Made by a program: the position numbers and the translations under genes. Source: Sphingomonas sp. G-3-2-10 (lineage in GTDB: Bacteria; Pseudomonadota; Alphaproteobacteria; Sphingomonadales; Sphingomonadaceae). From it: a stretch of 64,000 bases of DNA. Below the pieces are notes generated by a model. The model saw only the letters and a program-made list of their open reading frames with translations, was not told the DNA's origin and made no database searches. The first letter of the stretch is position 1, and each line of letters begins with the position of its first letter. The DNA lies in contig NZ_JABBFY010000001.1 of NCBI RefSeq assembly GCF_012927115.1, positions 496,001-560,000 on the forward strand. Direction: 5' to 3'. Below, piece after piece: positions 25,054 through 34,700 of this stretch.

Positions 25054-25311
25054 TTATTTCTTCGCGTCGTCGTCTCCGCCGACCAGCTGGCTGATGCCGT
25101 AAGCAGCAGCACCCACCGCGGCGACCGCACCGGCCGCGATCGCGGCGGCGGCTACCGGATTTTCCTTCGCGGCTTCGACCGTGGACTCGAACGCGTCGCC
25201 AATGGCTTCCTGTGCGCTCTCGAGTGCGGCCTGAGCCTGTTCGAGGAACGACTTGGGCTCTTCAGCGGCAGGCGTGACGGCGGTTTCGTTCGCCGGGGTA
25301 TCGGTGACCAT
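25054..25311 (-). CDS. Small Ala/Glu-rich protein with glycine-alanine membrane helix
   Basis: An 85-residue protein. Residues 20-52 are a charged amphipathic helix (SFLEQAQAALESAQEAIGDA), followed by ENPVAAAAIAAGAVAAVGAAAY, a membrane or pore-like helix, and a basic/acidic end. This resembles ElaB/YqjD- or YtxH-type stress-induced envelope proteins, but I cannot assign it. A hairpin separates it from the peroxiredoxin gene, so it may have its own promoter. Confidence 0.7.
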   Translation of the reverse strand: MVTDTPANETAVTPAAEEPKSFLEQAQAALESAQEAIGDAFESTVEAAKENPVAAAAIAAGAVAAVGAAAYGISQLVGGDDDAKK

Positions 25312-25333
25312 GATGCAATCCCTTTCAGAAACA

Positions 25334-25354
25334 GGCCGGAGATCAACTCCGGCC
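25334..25354 (-). terminator. Hairpin terminator downstream of peroxiredoxin
   Basis: Perfect 8-bp stem GGCCGGAG / CTCCGGCC with a 5-base loop, then TGTTTCTG on the minus strand. Likely a terminator or attenuator before the 85-residue gene. Confidence 0.7.
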
Positions 25355-25374
25355 CGTGGGTGCAGTTCCGTCGA

Positions 25375-25857
25375 TCAGAGCGTTTCGAGCATATGTTCGG
25401 CCGAGCTGACCTTGAATTCGCCCGGACCCTCGACATTGAGCTGCTCGACGACGCCGTCGTTGACCACCATCGAGAAGCGCTGGCCGCGCGTGCCCATGCC
25501 GAACTTGGTGAAATCGGCGTCGAGGCCGATCGCCTTGGGGAATGCGGCATTGCCGTCGGCGAGCATGGTCACCTTGCCGTCGACTTCGGCCGACTTGCCC
25601 CATGCGCCCATCACGAACGCGTCATTGGCGGCGGTGCACGCAATCTCGTCGATGCCCTTTGCCTTCAGATCATCGGCCTTTTCGACGAAGCCCGGCAGGT
25701 GCTTGGCCGAGCAGGTGGGGGTGAAGGCGCCCGGGACCGAGAAAAGCGCGACCTTGCGGCCTGCGAAGAAATTGTCCGACTCGACCGGCTCGGGGCCATC
25801 GGCCGTCACCTTGGTGAAGGTGGTGTTGGGAACGCGATCGCCTACGCTGATGGTCAT
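25375..25857 (-). CDS. Prx5-type peroxiredoxin
   Basis: A 160-residue peroxiredoxin with FSVPGAFTPTCSAKHLPGF; the peroxidatic Cys is residue 49 in the PxxxTxxC motif. A second Cys at 74 (IACTAANDAF) could resolve it or serve glutathione/thioredoxin recycling. It reduces hydrogen and organic peroxides. The start at 25857 was chosen from MTISVGDRVP; the open frame upstream lies antisense to algH. Divergent from algH with 96 bp between. The thioredoxin at 47.6 kb is a possible reductant. Confidence 0.95.
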   Translation of the reverse strand: MTISVGDRVPNTTFTKVTADGPEPVESDNFFAGRKVALFSVPGAFTPTCSAKHLPGFVEKADDLKAKGIDEIACTAANDAFVMGAWGKSAEVDGKVTMLADGNAAFPKAIGLDADFTKFGMGTRGQRFSMVVNDGVVEQLNVEGPGEFKVSSAEHMLETL

Positions 25858-25953
25858 CGGAACTCTCCTTGTTGGTTCCCGTCCCCAATCGGCATCCTGC
25901 GTGACATTTTCAAGCGTGGCGGAGCCGAAACGACGCAGATATGTTGTGAGTGC

Positions 25954-26514
25954 ATGGAGTCGACCCCCTTTCTTACCGGACAGTTCCTGCTGGCGATGCC
26001 CGGCATTGGCGATCCGCGCTTCGAACGCGCGGTGATCGCGATGTGCGCGCATGACGATGAAGGTGCCCTTGGCATCGGCATCGGCGAGACGATCGATGGC
26101 CTGGGCCTGCACGATCTGTTCAAGCAATTCGAGATCGAGCCGGGATCGGCGCCCGACGTGGCGGTGCATTTCGGCGGGCCGGTGGAGCCACGGCGGGGCT
26201 TCGTGATCCATTCGACCGACTGGAGCGGGCAGGACACGATCGACGTGGCGGGCCGCTGGGCGCTGTCGGGCACGATCGACATATTGCGCGCCATCGCCGA
26301 GGGGAGCGGCCCGAGCGAATGGATCGTCGCGCTGGGCTATGCCGGCTGGGGCGAAGGACAGCTCGACGACGAGATGGGCCGGCACGGCTGGTTCAACACC
26401 GATGGCGAAGTCGGGCTGATCTACGACGTCGATGCCGACGATCGCTGGGAAATGGGGTTCGCCGCCGCCGGGATCGATCCGCGCATGCTGGCGAACAGCG
26501 CGGGCACTGCCTGA
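25954..26514 (+). CDS. YqgE/AlgH-family protein
   Basis: A 186-residue YqgE/AlgH protein: FLTGQFLLAMPGIGDPRFERAVI at the N-terminus, the PVEPRRGFVIHS box and a C-terminal FNTDGEVGLIYDVDADDRWEMGFAAAGIDP. AlgH was named for alginate control in Pseudomonas, but the general role is unknown; it is widespread in proteobacteria. The start at 25954 gives the normal length. The YnfA gene is convergent, with only 1 base between the stops. Confidence 0.94.
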   Translation: MESTPFLTGQFLLAMPGIGDPRFERAVIAMCAHDDEGALGIGIGETIDGLGLHDLFKQFEIEPGSAPDVAVHFGGPVEPRRGFVIHSTDWSGQDTIDVAGRWALSGTIDILRAIAEGSGPSEWIVALGYAGWGEGQLDDEMGRHGWFNTDGEVGLIYDVDADDRWEMGFAAAGIDPRMLANSAGTA

Positions 26515-26515
26515 A

Positions 26516-26842
26516 TCAGGCCGCGCGCGGTCCGAACAGAATCAGGCACGCACCCACGAGGCAGATCGCCGATCCGGCCATATCCCAGCGATCGGGCCGC
26601 ATTCCCTCCGCCAGCCACAGCCACAGCAGCGACATGGCGATATAGACGCCGCCATAGGCTGCATAGGCGCGCCCGGCCGCTTCGCTGGGCACCAGGGTCA
26701 GCAGCCATGCGAACGCAGCGAGCGACAATATGCCCGGCACGAGCCAGAAAGGCGATCTGTCCATCCGCAGCCACATCCAGAAGGTGAAGCAGCCGAAGAT
26801 CTCGGTGAGCGCCGCAGCAAGATAGAGGATCGGTGTGAGCAT
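26516..26842 (-). CDS. YnfA-family inner-membrane protein
   Basis: A 108-residue protein with four membrane helices: [54 protein letters not shown] and [14 protein letters not shown]. YnfA/UPF0060 is a small-multidrug-resistance-like family; a transport role is suggested in enterics but not settled. It is followed on the same strand (upstream) by an exported hypothetical gene. Confidence 0.92.
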   Translation of the reverse strand: MLTPILYLAAALTEIFGCFTFWMWLRMDRSPFWLVPGILSLAAFAWLLTLVPSEAAGRAYAAYGGVYIAMSLLWLWLAEGMRPDRWDMAGSAICLVGACLILFGPRAA

Positions 26843-26851
26843 CGCGCGGCG

Positions 26852-27418
26852 TTAGGGCTTCGCGCGACGGCTGCAGTCGGTGGCGCCCACCTTGCCCGGA
26901 GCGGCTTCGATGCGGGGGCGGGTTTCGCGGCCTCTGATGTCGATGCAGGTCCAGCTTCCGCCCGCGTAAAAGCTGTGCTCGCCATCGCTTTCGCTGGTGC
27001 AGCCGAAACAGACCACCGCGCGGCCATGCTCGAAGGGGAACGCGCCGTCGAACCGTGCAGGGATCGCCAGCGCCAGCCGACGGTTCACGTAGCCGATCTT
27101 CCCGTCGCGGGGAGAGCGGGCGCGGTCGTTGTGGAATTCGTCGGGGGAATTGTCGAACGCCATCACCGGCGCGGACACGCCGTCGCGGCGGACATAATAC
27201 CAGCCCCGGACATCGACTTCGGCCATTCCGGTCTTCGTGCTGAAGGTCAGGTCGCGGAACCGGGTGGGGTCGAGGCGGATGCCGCCATCGCCGGTTCGCG
27301 CCGCGCAATTGCGGGCGACGACGATCTCCTTCTCCGCACGCGACGTGTAGATGCAGTCGAGCGGATAGGCGTCTTGCCCAAAGCCGGCCAGCGCGAGGAT
27401 CAGGGCAATCGGATGCAT
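26852..27418 (-). CDS. Hypothetical exported protein, possibly surface/periplasmic
   Basis: A 188-residue protein with a short signal peptide (MHPIALILALAGFGQDAYP) and six Cys in the mature part (DCIYTS, ARNCAAR, VVCFGCTS, TCIDIRG and DCSRRAK), suggesting disulphide bonding. Body shows beta-rich RLDPTRFRDLTF and GWYYVRRDGVSAPVMAFDN. I recognise no family. Probably co-transcribed with ynfA. Confidence 0.62.
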   Translation of the reverse strand: MHPIALILALAGFGQDAYPLDCIYTSRAEKEIVVARNCAARTGDGGIRLDPTRFRDLTFSTKTGMAEVDVRGWYYVRRDGVSAPVMAFDNSPDEFHNDRARSPRDGKIGYVNRRLALAIPARFDGAFPFEHGRAVVCFGCTSESDGEHSFYAGGSWTCIDIRGRETRPRIEAAPGKVGATDCSRRAKP

Positions 27419-27463
27419 CGCGCCAGACTGGCATATCCGCGAGCACCGCGATAGCGGAACGGC

Positions 27464-28144
27464 ATGACCCATCTGCTCGATCGTCCCGTGTGGAATGCGC
27501 TGACCTCGCGCCAGTCCGATCTGGCCGAGGGCGACGCGCGGGCGTGGCGGCTGGCGGAGGATTATGGCGTATTCGTCGCCGCGCGCGATGCTTCGCCCGA
27601 ATGTCAGGCGGCGATGGCGGCGCTGGTCCCGGCCGATGGCGAGCTTTGGACGGTGGATGCGCAGGAAACGGCGCCGCCGCCGGGTGCGGTGATGACGCGG
27701 CAGGTGCTGCTGGCGCAGATGACCGCCGATGCGCTGACTCCCACCGATCCGCCCGCATTCGAGATCGCCCCGCTGGGCGATGGCGATGCCGGTGAGATGT
27801 TCGTGCTCGCACGGCTGACGCAGCCGGGGCCGTATAATGTGCGCACGCACCGGCTGGGCGCGTTCGTGGGTGTGAAGGTGGACGGCCGGCTGGTCGCGAT
27901 GGCGGGCGAGCGGCTGCGCGTACCGGGCTTCACCGAAGTGAGCGGGGTCTGCACCCATCCCGATCATCGCGGGCGCGGCTATGCCGGGGCGCTGATGCGG
28001 ACGGTGGCCGGGCGCGTCCTCGAACGTGGCGAGACGCCGTTCCTGCACAGCTATGCCGCCAATGCGGGGGCGATCGCGCTGTACGAAGCGCTGGGCTTTC
28101 GCTGGCGCCAGCATATCTGGTCGGCGATCCTGCGGCGCGGTTGA
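27464..28144 (+). CDS. GNAT-family N-acetyltransferase
   Basis: A 226-residue acetyltransferase. The C-terminal GNAT core VSGVCTHPDHRGRGYAGALMRTVAGRVLERG contains the RGxGxA acetyl-CoA site, and ALYEALGFRWRQ closes the fold. The N-terminal 90 residues form an extra domain. ATG start. It is divergent from the exported hypothetical gene (45 bp). Substrate unknown. Confidence 0.88.
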   Translation: MTHLLDRPVWNALTSRQSDLAEGDARAWRLAEDYGVFVAARDASPECQAAMAALVPADGELWTVDAQETAPPPGAVMTRQVLLAQMTADALTPTDPPAFEIAPLGDGDAGEMFVLARLTQPGPYNVRTHRLGAFVGVKVDGRLVAMAGERLRVPGFTEVSGVCTHPDHRGRGYAGALMRTVAGRVLERGETPFLHSYAANAGAIALYEALGFRWRQHIWSAILRRG

Positions 28145-28176
28145 GGCCGGGGCGCTCGCCCTCTAGGCTCCGCGCC

Positions 28177-29946
28177 ATGACGAAGACCTCCCGCCGTTCG
28201 CTTCTCACCGCCGCCGCGCTTGCCGCATCCGGGACCGCGGTTGCCGCCCCGCTTGCGGAAGACCGGGCGGGGGACAGCGCGACGCTGGCCGTCAGCCGCA
28301 AGGCGGCGGCGGCGCAGGCCTTTGCCGGCGATGTCCGCGCGATCTTCTGCGCAGGCTATGCGGTGGAAGGCGATCGCGGGCAGGGCCTCTATGTGCGCCG
28401 CCCCGCCGAGCCGAACCATGAAGGCAAGTTCCGCTCGCGCGATGGCGCGTGGTGGGAACTGGCGGAGGCAGTGCTCAACCCCTTCATGTTCGGCGCGAAG
28501 GGCGACGCCCGGACCGACGACAGCGGCGCGATCCAGGCGATGTTCGACAGCATCGCCGCGCGCGCGGTGGCGATGCCGGTGCAGTTGCTCGGCGCGCGCT
28601 ATTATGTGTCGCGGCCGCTGATCCTGCCGACCATTCCGGTGTTCATGCCGATCGAGATCGACGGCGGCGGCGGGATGCTGCGCACCGACAAGCCGATCAC
28701 GATCCTGAGCCGTATCCCGAAGACTCAGGAGGAAGCCGACCGGATCATCGCCCGGTCGAGCTACGACATCCATCACCTCGAATTCCGCGGCACGGGGCTG
28801 GCGGGCCAGATCGGGCTGCATCTGGGCGCGACCTACAGCAATGTGGTGCGCAACTGCCTGTTCCTGATGCTCGACTATGGCTCGATCGGCAGTTTCTGCC
28901 TGGCCAGCGCGTGGCGCGACAATCGTTACCATATGTGCGCGAGGCGCGGCGCGGTGCTCCAGACCGGCGCGGGATCGGATCATGGCGAGGTATGGCCGGG
29001 CGCGACCGAGTATAATTCGGCGAGCAATGTCAGCGTGTTCGAGAATTGCCGCGTGTTCGGCAGCAACACCCATGTCTCTTCCTTCGCGATCTTCGGCAGC
29101 GACGCGGTGCGCGTGAACGGCTGTATCTCGGAAGGGCCGGGCAAGGGATGCGACCTCGAATTCGACTATCAGGCCTCGCCCGTGGTCAAGCAATTCCATG
29201 TCGACACCTTCCATTGCGAAGCGCCGTTCCAGCCGCTCAACTTCAAGGTGCGCGCCACCGGCAAGGTGGTGATCGAACGGGTCATCCGCACCGCGCCCGC
29301 CGCGCTGCTCGACATGCGCCGGTCGGAGAATTGCGAAGTGGTGATGCGCGGCCTTGCCTGGCTGGGCGCGATGCCCGAGCCGGGCGGGCAGGGGCCGAAC
29401 CCGAAGGGGCGCTGGTTCTTCCATTCGCGCGGCAACGGCTTCGGCGCGGCGGCCGAGGGCAGGGGATCGAGCGGAGTCACCTTTCGCTTCGAGGAATGCG
29501 TCGAGGATGCGTGGAAGCTGCTGAGCGATCCGGCGAAATGGGAAGGCGGGCAATTGCCCGAACTGCTCCACATCCGGGGCATTCGCGGGGCGAACAACGG
29601 GGTGATGGAATGGTCCAACGCGCCGATCAACTTCCTCTCGCCGATCGCGTTCGCGGATGGGAGCACGCTGTCGGGGATGAAGACGGGGACGCTGGCGGCG
29701 AGGACGGCATCGGTTCCGCCGCGATCGAGCGTTACCGAATTGTTCGCTGTCGACGGGATTTCCGCGCTTCAGCACCAGCTGTTCGTCAACCCTGCTCCGG
29801 GCCGGGTCCCGCCGGCGGGGATCATGTGGAACGGCTATATCGACGGCGAGAACCGCTTGGCGATCCGCTTCACCAACGTGACCGGAGCGGCGATCGCGCT
29901 CGATCCCGGGGCGCAATGGAACTGGTGCGCGCCGCGCGGCCGGTAG
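28177..29946 (+). CDS. Tat-exported right-handed beta-helix protein (pectate-lyase superfamily)
   Basis: A 589-residue protein with a twin-arginine signal (TSRRSLLTAAALAASGTA). FGAKGDARTDDSGAIQAMFDSI is the start of a pectate-lyase-like beta-helix domain, as in phage tailspikes and polysaccharide lyases. Repeats of short strands follow (residues 150-480), with NNRVFENCRVF-type rungs. It likely folds in the cytoplasm and acts in the periplasm or at the surface on polysaccharide. No polysaccharide locus is next to it; the enzyme class is not certain. The ATG at 28177 precedes the RR motif; the longer frame is rejected. Confidence 0.82.
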   Translation: MTKTSRRSLLTAAALAASGTAVAAPLAEDRAGDSATLAVSRKAAAAQAFAGDVRAIFCAGYAVEGDRGQGLYVRRPAEPNHEGKFRSRDGAWWELAEAVLNPFMFGAKGDARTDDSGAIQAMFDSIAARAVAMPVQLLGARYYVSRPLILPTIPVFMPIEIDGGGGMLRTDKPITILSRIPKTQEEADRIIARSSYDIHHLEFRGTGLAGQIGLHLGATYSNVVRNCLFLMLDYGSIGSFCLASAWRDNRYHMCARRGAVLQTGAGSDHGEVWPGATEYNSASNVSVFENCRVFGSNTHVSSFAIFGSDAVRVNGCISEGPGKGCDLEFDYQASPVVKQFHVDTFHCEAPFQPLNFKVRATGKVVIERVIRTAPAALLDMRRSENCEVVMRGLAWLGAMPEPGGQGPNPKGRWFFHSRGNGFGAAAEGRGSSGVTFRFEECVEDAWKLLSDPAKWEGGQLPELLHIRGIRGANNGVMEWSNAPINFLSPIAFADGSTLSGMKTGTLAARTASVPPRSSVTELFAVDGISALQHQLFVNPAPGRVPPAGIMWNGYIDGENRLAIRFTNVTGAAIALDPGAQWNWCAPRGR

Positions 29947-29959
29947 TGGTGCCGACATC

Positions 29960-29979
29960 ATATAAAGATATCTTTATAT
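29960..29979. promoter_or_regulatory. Perfect 20-bp palindrome upstream of ahcY (candidate SahR/SamR-type operator)
   Basis: ATATAAAGATATCTTTATAT is exactly self-complementary. ArsR-family SahR/SamR regulators of the methionine/SAM cycle in proteobacteria are known to bind AT-rich palindromes near ahcY, metH and similar genes. Match by recollection; no regulator gene is in this window. TATATT at its right edge could be a -10. Confidence 0.65.
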
Positions 29980-30010
29980 TTAGATTGCGGCGCTGCACCT
30001 AAACCGCTAT

Positions 30011-30047
30011 GGGCCGCACCATCGTGGGTGGAGCATGGCTCCGGCCC
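30011..30047 (+). ncRNA. Candidate structured leader: compact three-way junction upstream of ahcY
   Basis: Closing helix GGGCCG (30011-30016) pairs with CGGCCC (30042-30047). Inside it, CACC-ATCGTG-GGTG (30017-30030) and GAGC-ATG-GCTC (30031-30041) form two hairpins with no unpaired junction base. It lies 25 bases before the GTG start. It does not match the SAH riboswitch core I recall. It may be an unlisted cis-regulatory RNA or a chance fold. Confidence 0.45.
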
Positions 30048-30072
30048 CGGAATTTCCAATGGAGAACGCTCA

Positions 30073-31488
30073 GTGGCTACCGTCGTCGACAAACCCGACT
30101 ATGTGATCGCGGACATCGGCCTGGCCGAATTCGGCCGCAAGGAAATCGAGATTGCCGAGACCGAGATGCCCGGCCTGATGAGCCTGCGCAGCGAGTTCGG
30201 TCCGTCGCAGCCGCTGAAGGGCGCGCGCATCACCGGTTCGCTGCACATGACGATCCAGACCGCGGTGCTGATCGAGACGCTGACCGCGCTCGGCGCCGAC
30301 GTCCGCTGGGCGACCTGCAACATCTTCTCGACCCAGGACCATGCCGCCGCCGCGATCGCCGCGACCGGCGTGCCGGTGTTCGCCGTGAAGGGCGAGAGCC
30401 TGGCCGAATATTGGGACTATGTCGGCGACATCTTCAACTGGGGCGCGGACGGCGACGGCACGACCGCGAACATCATCCTCGACGACGGCGGCGACGCCAC
30501 CATGTTCGCACTGTGGGGCGCGAAGCTCGAAGCCGGCGCGACGCTGGGCGAGCCGGAGAATGACGAGGAAGTCGAGTTCCAGCGCGCGCTCAAGGCGTTC
30601 ATCGCCAAGTATCCGGGCTATCTGACGCAGACCGTCAAGAACCTGAAGGGCGTTTCGGAAGAGACCACCACCGGCGTTCACCGCCTGTACGAGATCGCCA
30701 AGAAGGGCGAGCTTCCCTTCCCGGCGATCAACGTCAATGACTCGGTCACGAAGTCGAAGTTCGACAACCTGTACGGCTGCAAGGAATCGCTGGTCGACGC
30801 GATCCGTCGCGCCACCGACGTGATGCTGGCCGGCAAGGTCGCCTGCGTCGCCGGCTTCGGCGATGTCGGCAAGGGCTCGGCCCAGTCGCTCCGCAACGGC
30901 GGCGCGCGCGTGATGGTCACCGAAATCGATCCGATCTGCGCGCTGCAGGCGGCGATGGAAGGCTTCGAAGTCGTGACGATGGAAGAGGCGGTGAAGCGCG
31001 CCGACATCTTCTGCACCGCGACCGGCAATGCCGACGTGATCACCGCCGAGCACATGGCGGCGATGAAGCCGATGGCGATCGTCTGCAACATCGGTCACTT
31101 CGACAGCGAGATCCAGATCGCTGCCCTCTCGAACTATGAGTGGGACGAAGTGAAGCCGGGCACCGACCTGGTGAAGTTCCCGGACGGCAAGCAGATCATC
31201 GTGCTGGCGAAGGGGCGCCTGGTGAACCTGGGCTGCGCGACCGGCCACCCGTCGTTCGTGATGTCGGCGTCGTTCACCAACCAGACGCTGGCCCAGATCG
31301 AGCTGTGGACCCGCGGCGAGAACTACAAGAACGAAGTGTACGTCCTACCGAAGCATCTCGATGAGAAGGTCGCGGCGCTGCACCTGGAAAAGCTGGGCGT
31401 GAGCCTGTCGAAGCTGACCCCGAAGCAGGCCGGCTACATCGGCGTGCCGGTGGAAGGTCCGTTCAAGCCGGATCACTATCGTTATTGA
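30073..31488 (+). CDS. ahcY: Adenosylhomocysteinase
   Basis: Hydrolyses S-adenosylhomocysteine to adenosine and homocysteine, relieving product inhibition of methyltransferases. The 471-residue sequence shows [21 protein letters not shown], the [15 protein letters not shown] site, the NAD-binding [14 protein letters not shown] and the C-terminal KPDHYRY end. The GTG start follows GGAGAA at 30061, adjacent to the structured leader. The leader and palindrome indicate regulation by methyl-cycle status. A terminator follows. Confidence 0.98.
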   Translation: MATVVDKPDYVIADIGLAEFGRKEIEIAETEMPGLMSLRSEFGPSQPLKGARITGSLHMTIQTAVLIETLTALGADVRWATCNIFSTQDHAAAAIAATGVPVFAVKGESLAEYWDYVGDIFNWGADGDGTTANIILDDGGDATMFALWGAKLEAGATLGEPENDEEVEFQRALKAFIAKYPGYLTQTVKNLKGVSEETTTGVHRLYEIAKKGELPFPAINVNDSVTKSKFDNLYGCKESLVDAIRRATDVMLAGKVACVAGFGDVGKGSAQSLRNGGARVMVTEIDPICALQAAMEGFEVVTMEEAVKRADIFCTATGNADVITAEHMAAMKPMAIVCNIGHFDSEIQIAALSNYEWDEVKPGTDLVKFPDGKQIIVLAKGRLVNLGCATGHPSFVMSASFTNQTLAQIELWTRGENYKNEVYVLPKHLDEKVAALHLEKLGVSLSKLTPKQAGYIGVPVEGPFKPDHYRY

Positions 31489-31516
31489 TCCGACCTGCGC
31501 GAAAGCGTGAGGTACG

Positions 31517-31552
31517 AAACGGCCGCTTCTCCCTCGGGAGGGGTGGCCGTTT
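31517..31552 (+). terminator. Rho-independent terminator of ahcY
   Basis: AAACGGCC (31517-31524) pairs with GGCCGTTT (31545-31552), with inner CTCCC / GGGAG, and a short T run. Good structure. Confidence 0.85.
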
Positions 31553-31606
31553 TGCTGTGATAATACAGCTGGCGCTGTGTCGAGAAAGGCACACTCTTAC
31601 AGAATT

Positions 31607-31621
31607 GTTGCGAATCGCAAC
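31607..31621 (+). promoter_or_regulatory. Inverted repeat upstream of TonB-dependent receptor
   Basis: GTTGCG-AAT-CGCAAC, a perfect 6-bp dyad with 3-base centre, about 96-110 bases before the receptor start. It resembles the core of Fur-like sites in alphaproteobacteria but is shorter; operator role is tentative. Confidence 0.4.
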
Positions 31622-31717
31622 CGAAACGGCCCGTTAAGCGTCCCCCGGACATGGCTTGGACAAAGAGCAGAAATGTTCTCGTCTGATCGCGAGCCTTCAG
31701 TATTAAGGGGTTTCTTC

Positions 31718-34700
31718 ATGCGTATTTTCGCTGCCCGGTCCCGCGCGGGCCTCACGCTTACCGCTTCGCTTGCCGCCATCGCGATGACTCACGCCGTTCC
31801 GGCCTGGGCTCAGAGCGACCCCGTCGAGGCTCAGGATCCGGCGCCCGCGCCGCAGGCCGAAGAAGATGGGAATGAAATCCTCGTCACCGGTTCGCGCATC
31901 GCGCGTCCCAACTACGACACGATCGAACCTTCGGTGGTTCTCGGTTCGGAGCAGATCGAAGCACGCGGCTTCGAAACGCTGGGTCAGGCGCTCAACGAAC
32001 TGCCGGCCTTCGGCGTTCCCGGCAGCAGCCCGGTCGGCGGCCAGTCGAGCTTCGGTCCCGGCCAGAGCTTCGTCAACTTCCTCGGCCTCGGCTCGGAGCG
32101 CACGCTGACGCTGGTCAACGGCCGCCGCTTCGTCGGTTCGAACACCGCGTCGATCTTCGGTCCGACCGGGCAGGGCGGCAACCAGGTCGACCTCAACGTC
32201 ATCCCGACCAAGCTGGTCGACCGCGTCGAGACGATCGTGATCGGCGGCGCGCCGATCTATGGTTCGGACGCGATCGCGGGCACCGTCAACGTCATCCTGA
32301 AGCGCGACTATGAGGGCCTCGAGCTCGACGCGCAGTACGGCATTTCCAGCCGCGGCGATGCTGGCAACTACCGCTTCCGCGGTCTGGCCGGCCGCAACTT
32401 CTTCGACGGCCGCCTGAACATCACCGTCTCGGGCGAGTACAACAAGGGCGAAGGCCTGCTCGCGACCGATCGTCCCGAGCTGTTCGACGGCGGCTTCTTC
32501 GGCCGTCCGAACGATCCCAGCTCGCCGTTCGACCGAGTGATCTTCCGCGACCGCCGCATCCCGACCATCTCGGAATTCGGCATCCCGACCGTGTTCGACT
32601 TCATCCCGGTCAGCCAGGGCCAGGAAGCCAATCTCGGCTTCCCGCAGGGCGGCTTCGTCGATGCGCAGGGCCGCGCGCTCCGCTTCGACCGCACCGGCAA
32701 CCTGATCCCGATCGATTTCGGCACCTCGTTCGGTCCGCTGGATGCCAACGGCAATCCGACGACCTTCCAGACCGACGCATCGGGCGGCAACGGCCTGAGC
32801 CTCGTGCCGCTGACCAACCTGCTGACGGACACCGAGCGCTACAGCGGCAACATGCTGGTGAGCTTCAACATCAGCGACAATCTGCGCTTCTTCGGCGAAG
32901 GCTGGTACAGCCGCAGCCAGGGCGTGAACCTGCGCGACCAGCCGGAGTATAACTCCTATCTGTTCGGCTATGCAGGCGATCCGGCCGGCGCGATCATCAT
33001 GAGCACGGACAATCCGTTCCTCACCCCGCAGGCGCGCTCGATCATCCAGGCGCAGTCGGCTGGCGGCACCTTTTACCTCAACCGCGCCAACACCGACATC
33101 ACCACTGGCTATGCCACCGGCAATGTCGAGATCGTTCGCTTCGTTGCGGGTCTGGACGGTTCGTTCACCGGCATCGGCGGCAACAAGTGGACCTTCCAGA
33201 TCGTCGGCAATTACGGCCGTTCGGAAACCAATGGCGACGTTCCGACGATCGCGACGCAGAACTTCTTCAACGCAGTCGACGCAGTGCTCGACGGCAACGG
33301 CAACATCGTGTGCCGTCCGGGCTACACCAATTCGGCTGCCCAGACGATCAGCTCGACCTGCGCGCCGCTGAACCTGTTCGGCCAGCAGTCGTCGCAGGCT
33401 GCGCGTGACTATGTGACCGCGATCGCCCATCCGCGTTCGGTCAACGAGCAGCGGATCTTCACCGCATCGCTTTCCGGCGCGCTGTTCAAGCTGCCGGGCG
33501 GCGACTTCTCGTTCGCGATCGGTTACGAGCATCGCGAAGAGAAGCAGGACTTCGATCCGGGCGATTTCTTCCGTGGCGGCCCGGATCCCGATCCGCTGAC
33601 CGATGCGGACGGCGATGGCGATCCGACCAACGATCGCGTTGCGTTCGGCCAGAGCGTCACGATGCAGCCGCTGTATGGTGAGTATAAGACCAACGAAGTG
33701 TTCGGCGAGCTTCGCGCTTCGCTGATCGGCCCGAACAACGATATCCCGTTCATCCACTCGCTGGAACTGGCGGGCTCGGCGCGCTGGGTCGATCACTCGA
33801 CCGCGGGCGGCGACCTGACCTGGACGGCGGGCGCAAGCTGGCAGCCGATCCGCGACGTCACGATCCGCGGCAACTTTACCCGCGCCATCCGTGCGCCGTT
33901 CATCACCGAGGCGTTCAACCCGTCGAGCAGCTTCTTCGACTTCGCGACCGATCCTTGCGATCAGTTCGAGCAGGATGAGGGCCCGAGCCCGGCCACTCGT
34001 GCGGCAAACTGCGCCGCGGCCGGCCTGCCGACCAACTTCAACGCAACGTCGGACAATGCCAGCTTCCTCCAGGCAATCGCGGGCAACCCGAACCTGAAGA
34101 ACGAAAAGTCCGACGCGTTCACCGTTGGCGCGATCTTCCGTCCGCGCTTCATCCCGGGCCTGTCCTTCTCGGCCGACTATGTCGACATCACCGTGAACGA
34201 CGTGATCACCCAGCTGAGCGGCGATCAGATCGTGGCGAACTGCTATGACTCGAGCAACTTCCCGGCGAACGAGTTCTGCGGCCGCATCCAGCGCGATGCC
34301 TCGAACCAGCTGTCGTTCATCGAGAGCGGCTACTTCAACGCAGCCGAACTGCGCTACAAGGGCGTCCTCGCGTCGCTCGACTATCGCACGGGCACCCCGT
34401 TCCTGGGTGCCAACTCGACGATCGGGCTGAACGTCAGCTACCAGTATCTGGATACGCTGACGTCGCGTGCGGACGCCAATTCGGCCACCGCGCAGACCGC
34501 GACCGAGATCGGCTATTCGCGCCATCAGGGCGTTGCCAGCCTCGACTACACCAATGGCGGCTTCAACACGTTCATCCAGGCCAACTACTATGGCAAGGCC
34601 GTGTTCGACGCCGATGCCAGCCCGACCGCGCGTTCGATCAGCGGCGTGGGTGACGTGGTGTTCGTCAATGCCGGCATGAGCTATCGCTTCGACAAGCGGT

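Noticed and set aside
25355..25374. EcfG general-stress promoter (GGAAC-N16/17-CGTT) for the 85-residue gene
   Set aside because: GGAAC is present on the minus strand but the -10 reads AGTT/GTTG and falls inside the terminator hairpin; too weak.
25858..25885. GGAAC...GGTTCC dyad between peroxiredoxin and algH as a stress promoter
   Set aside because: It contains the AAGGAG ribosome site of the peroxiredoxin gene, and the -10 word is CGTC rather than CGTT.
30011..30060. Known SAH riboswitch upstream of ahcY
   Set aside because: The fold is a three-way junction and I do not see the conserved SAH-riboswitch core as I recall it; reported only as an unassigned structured leader.
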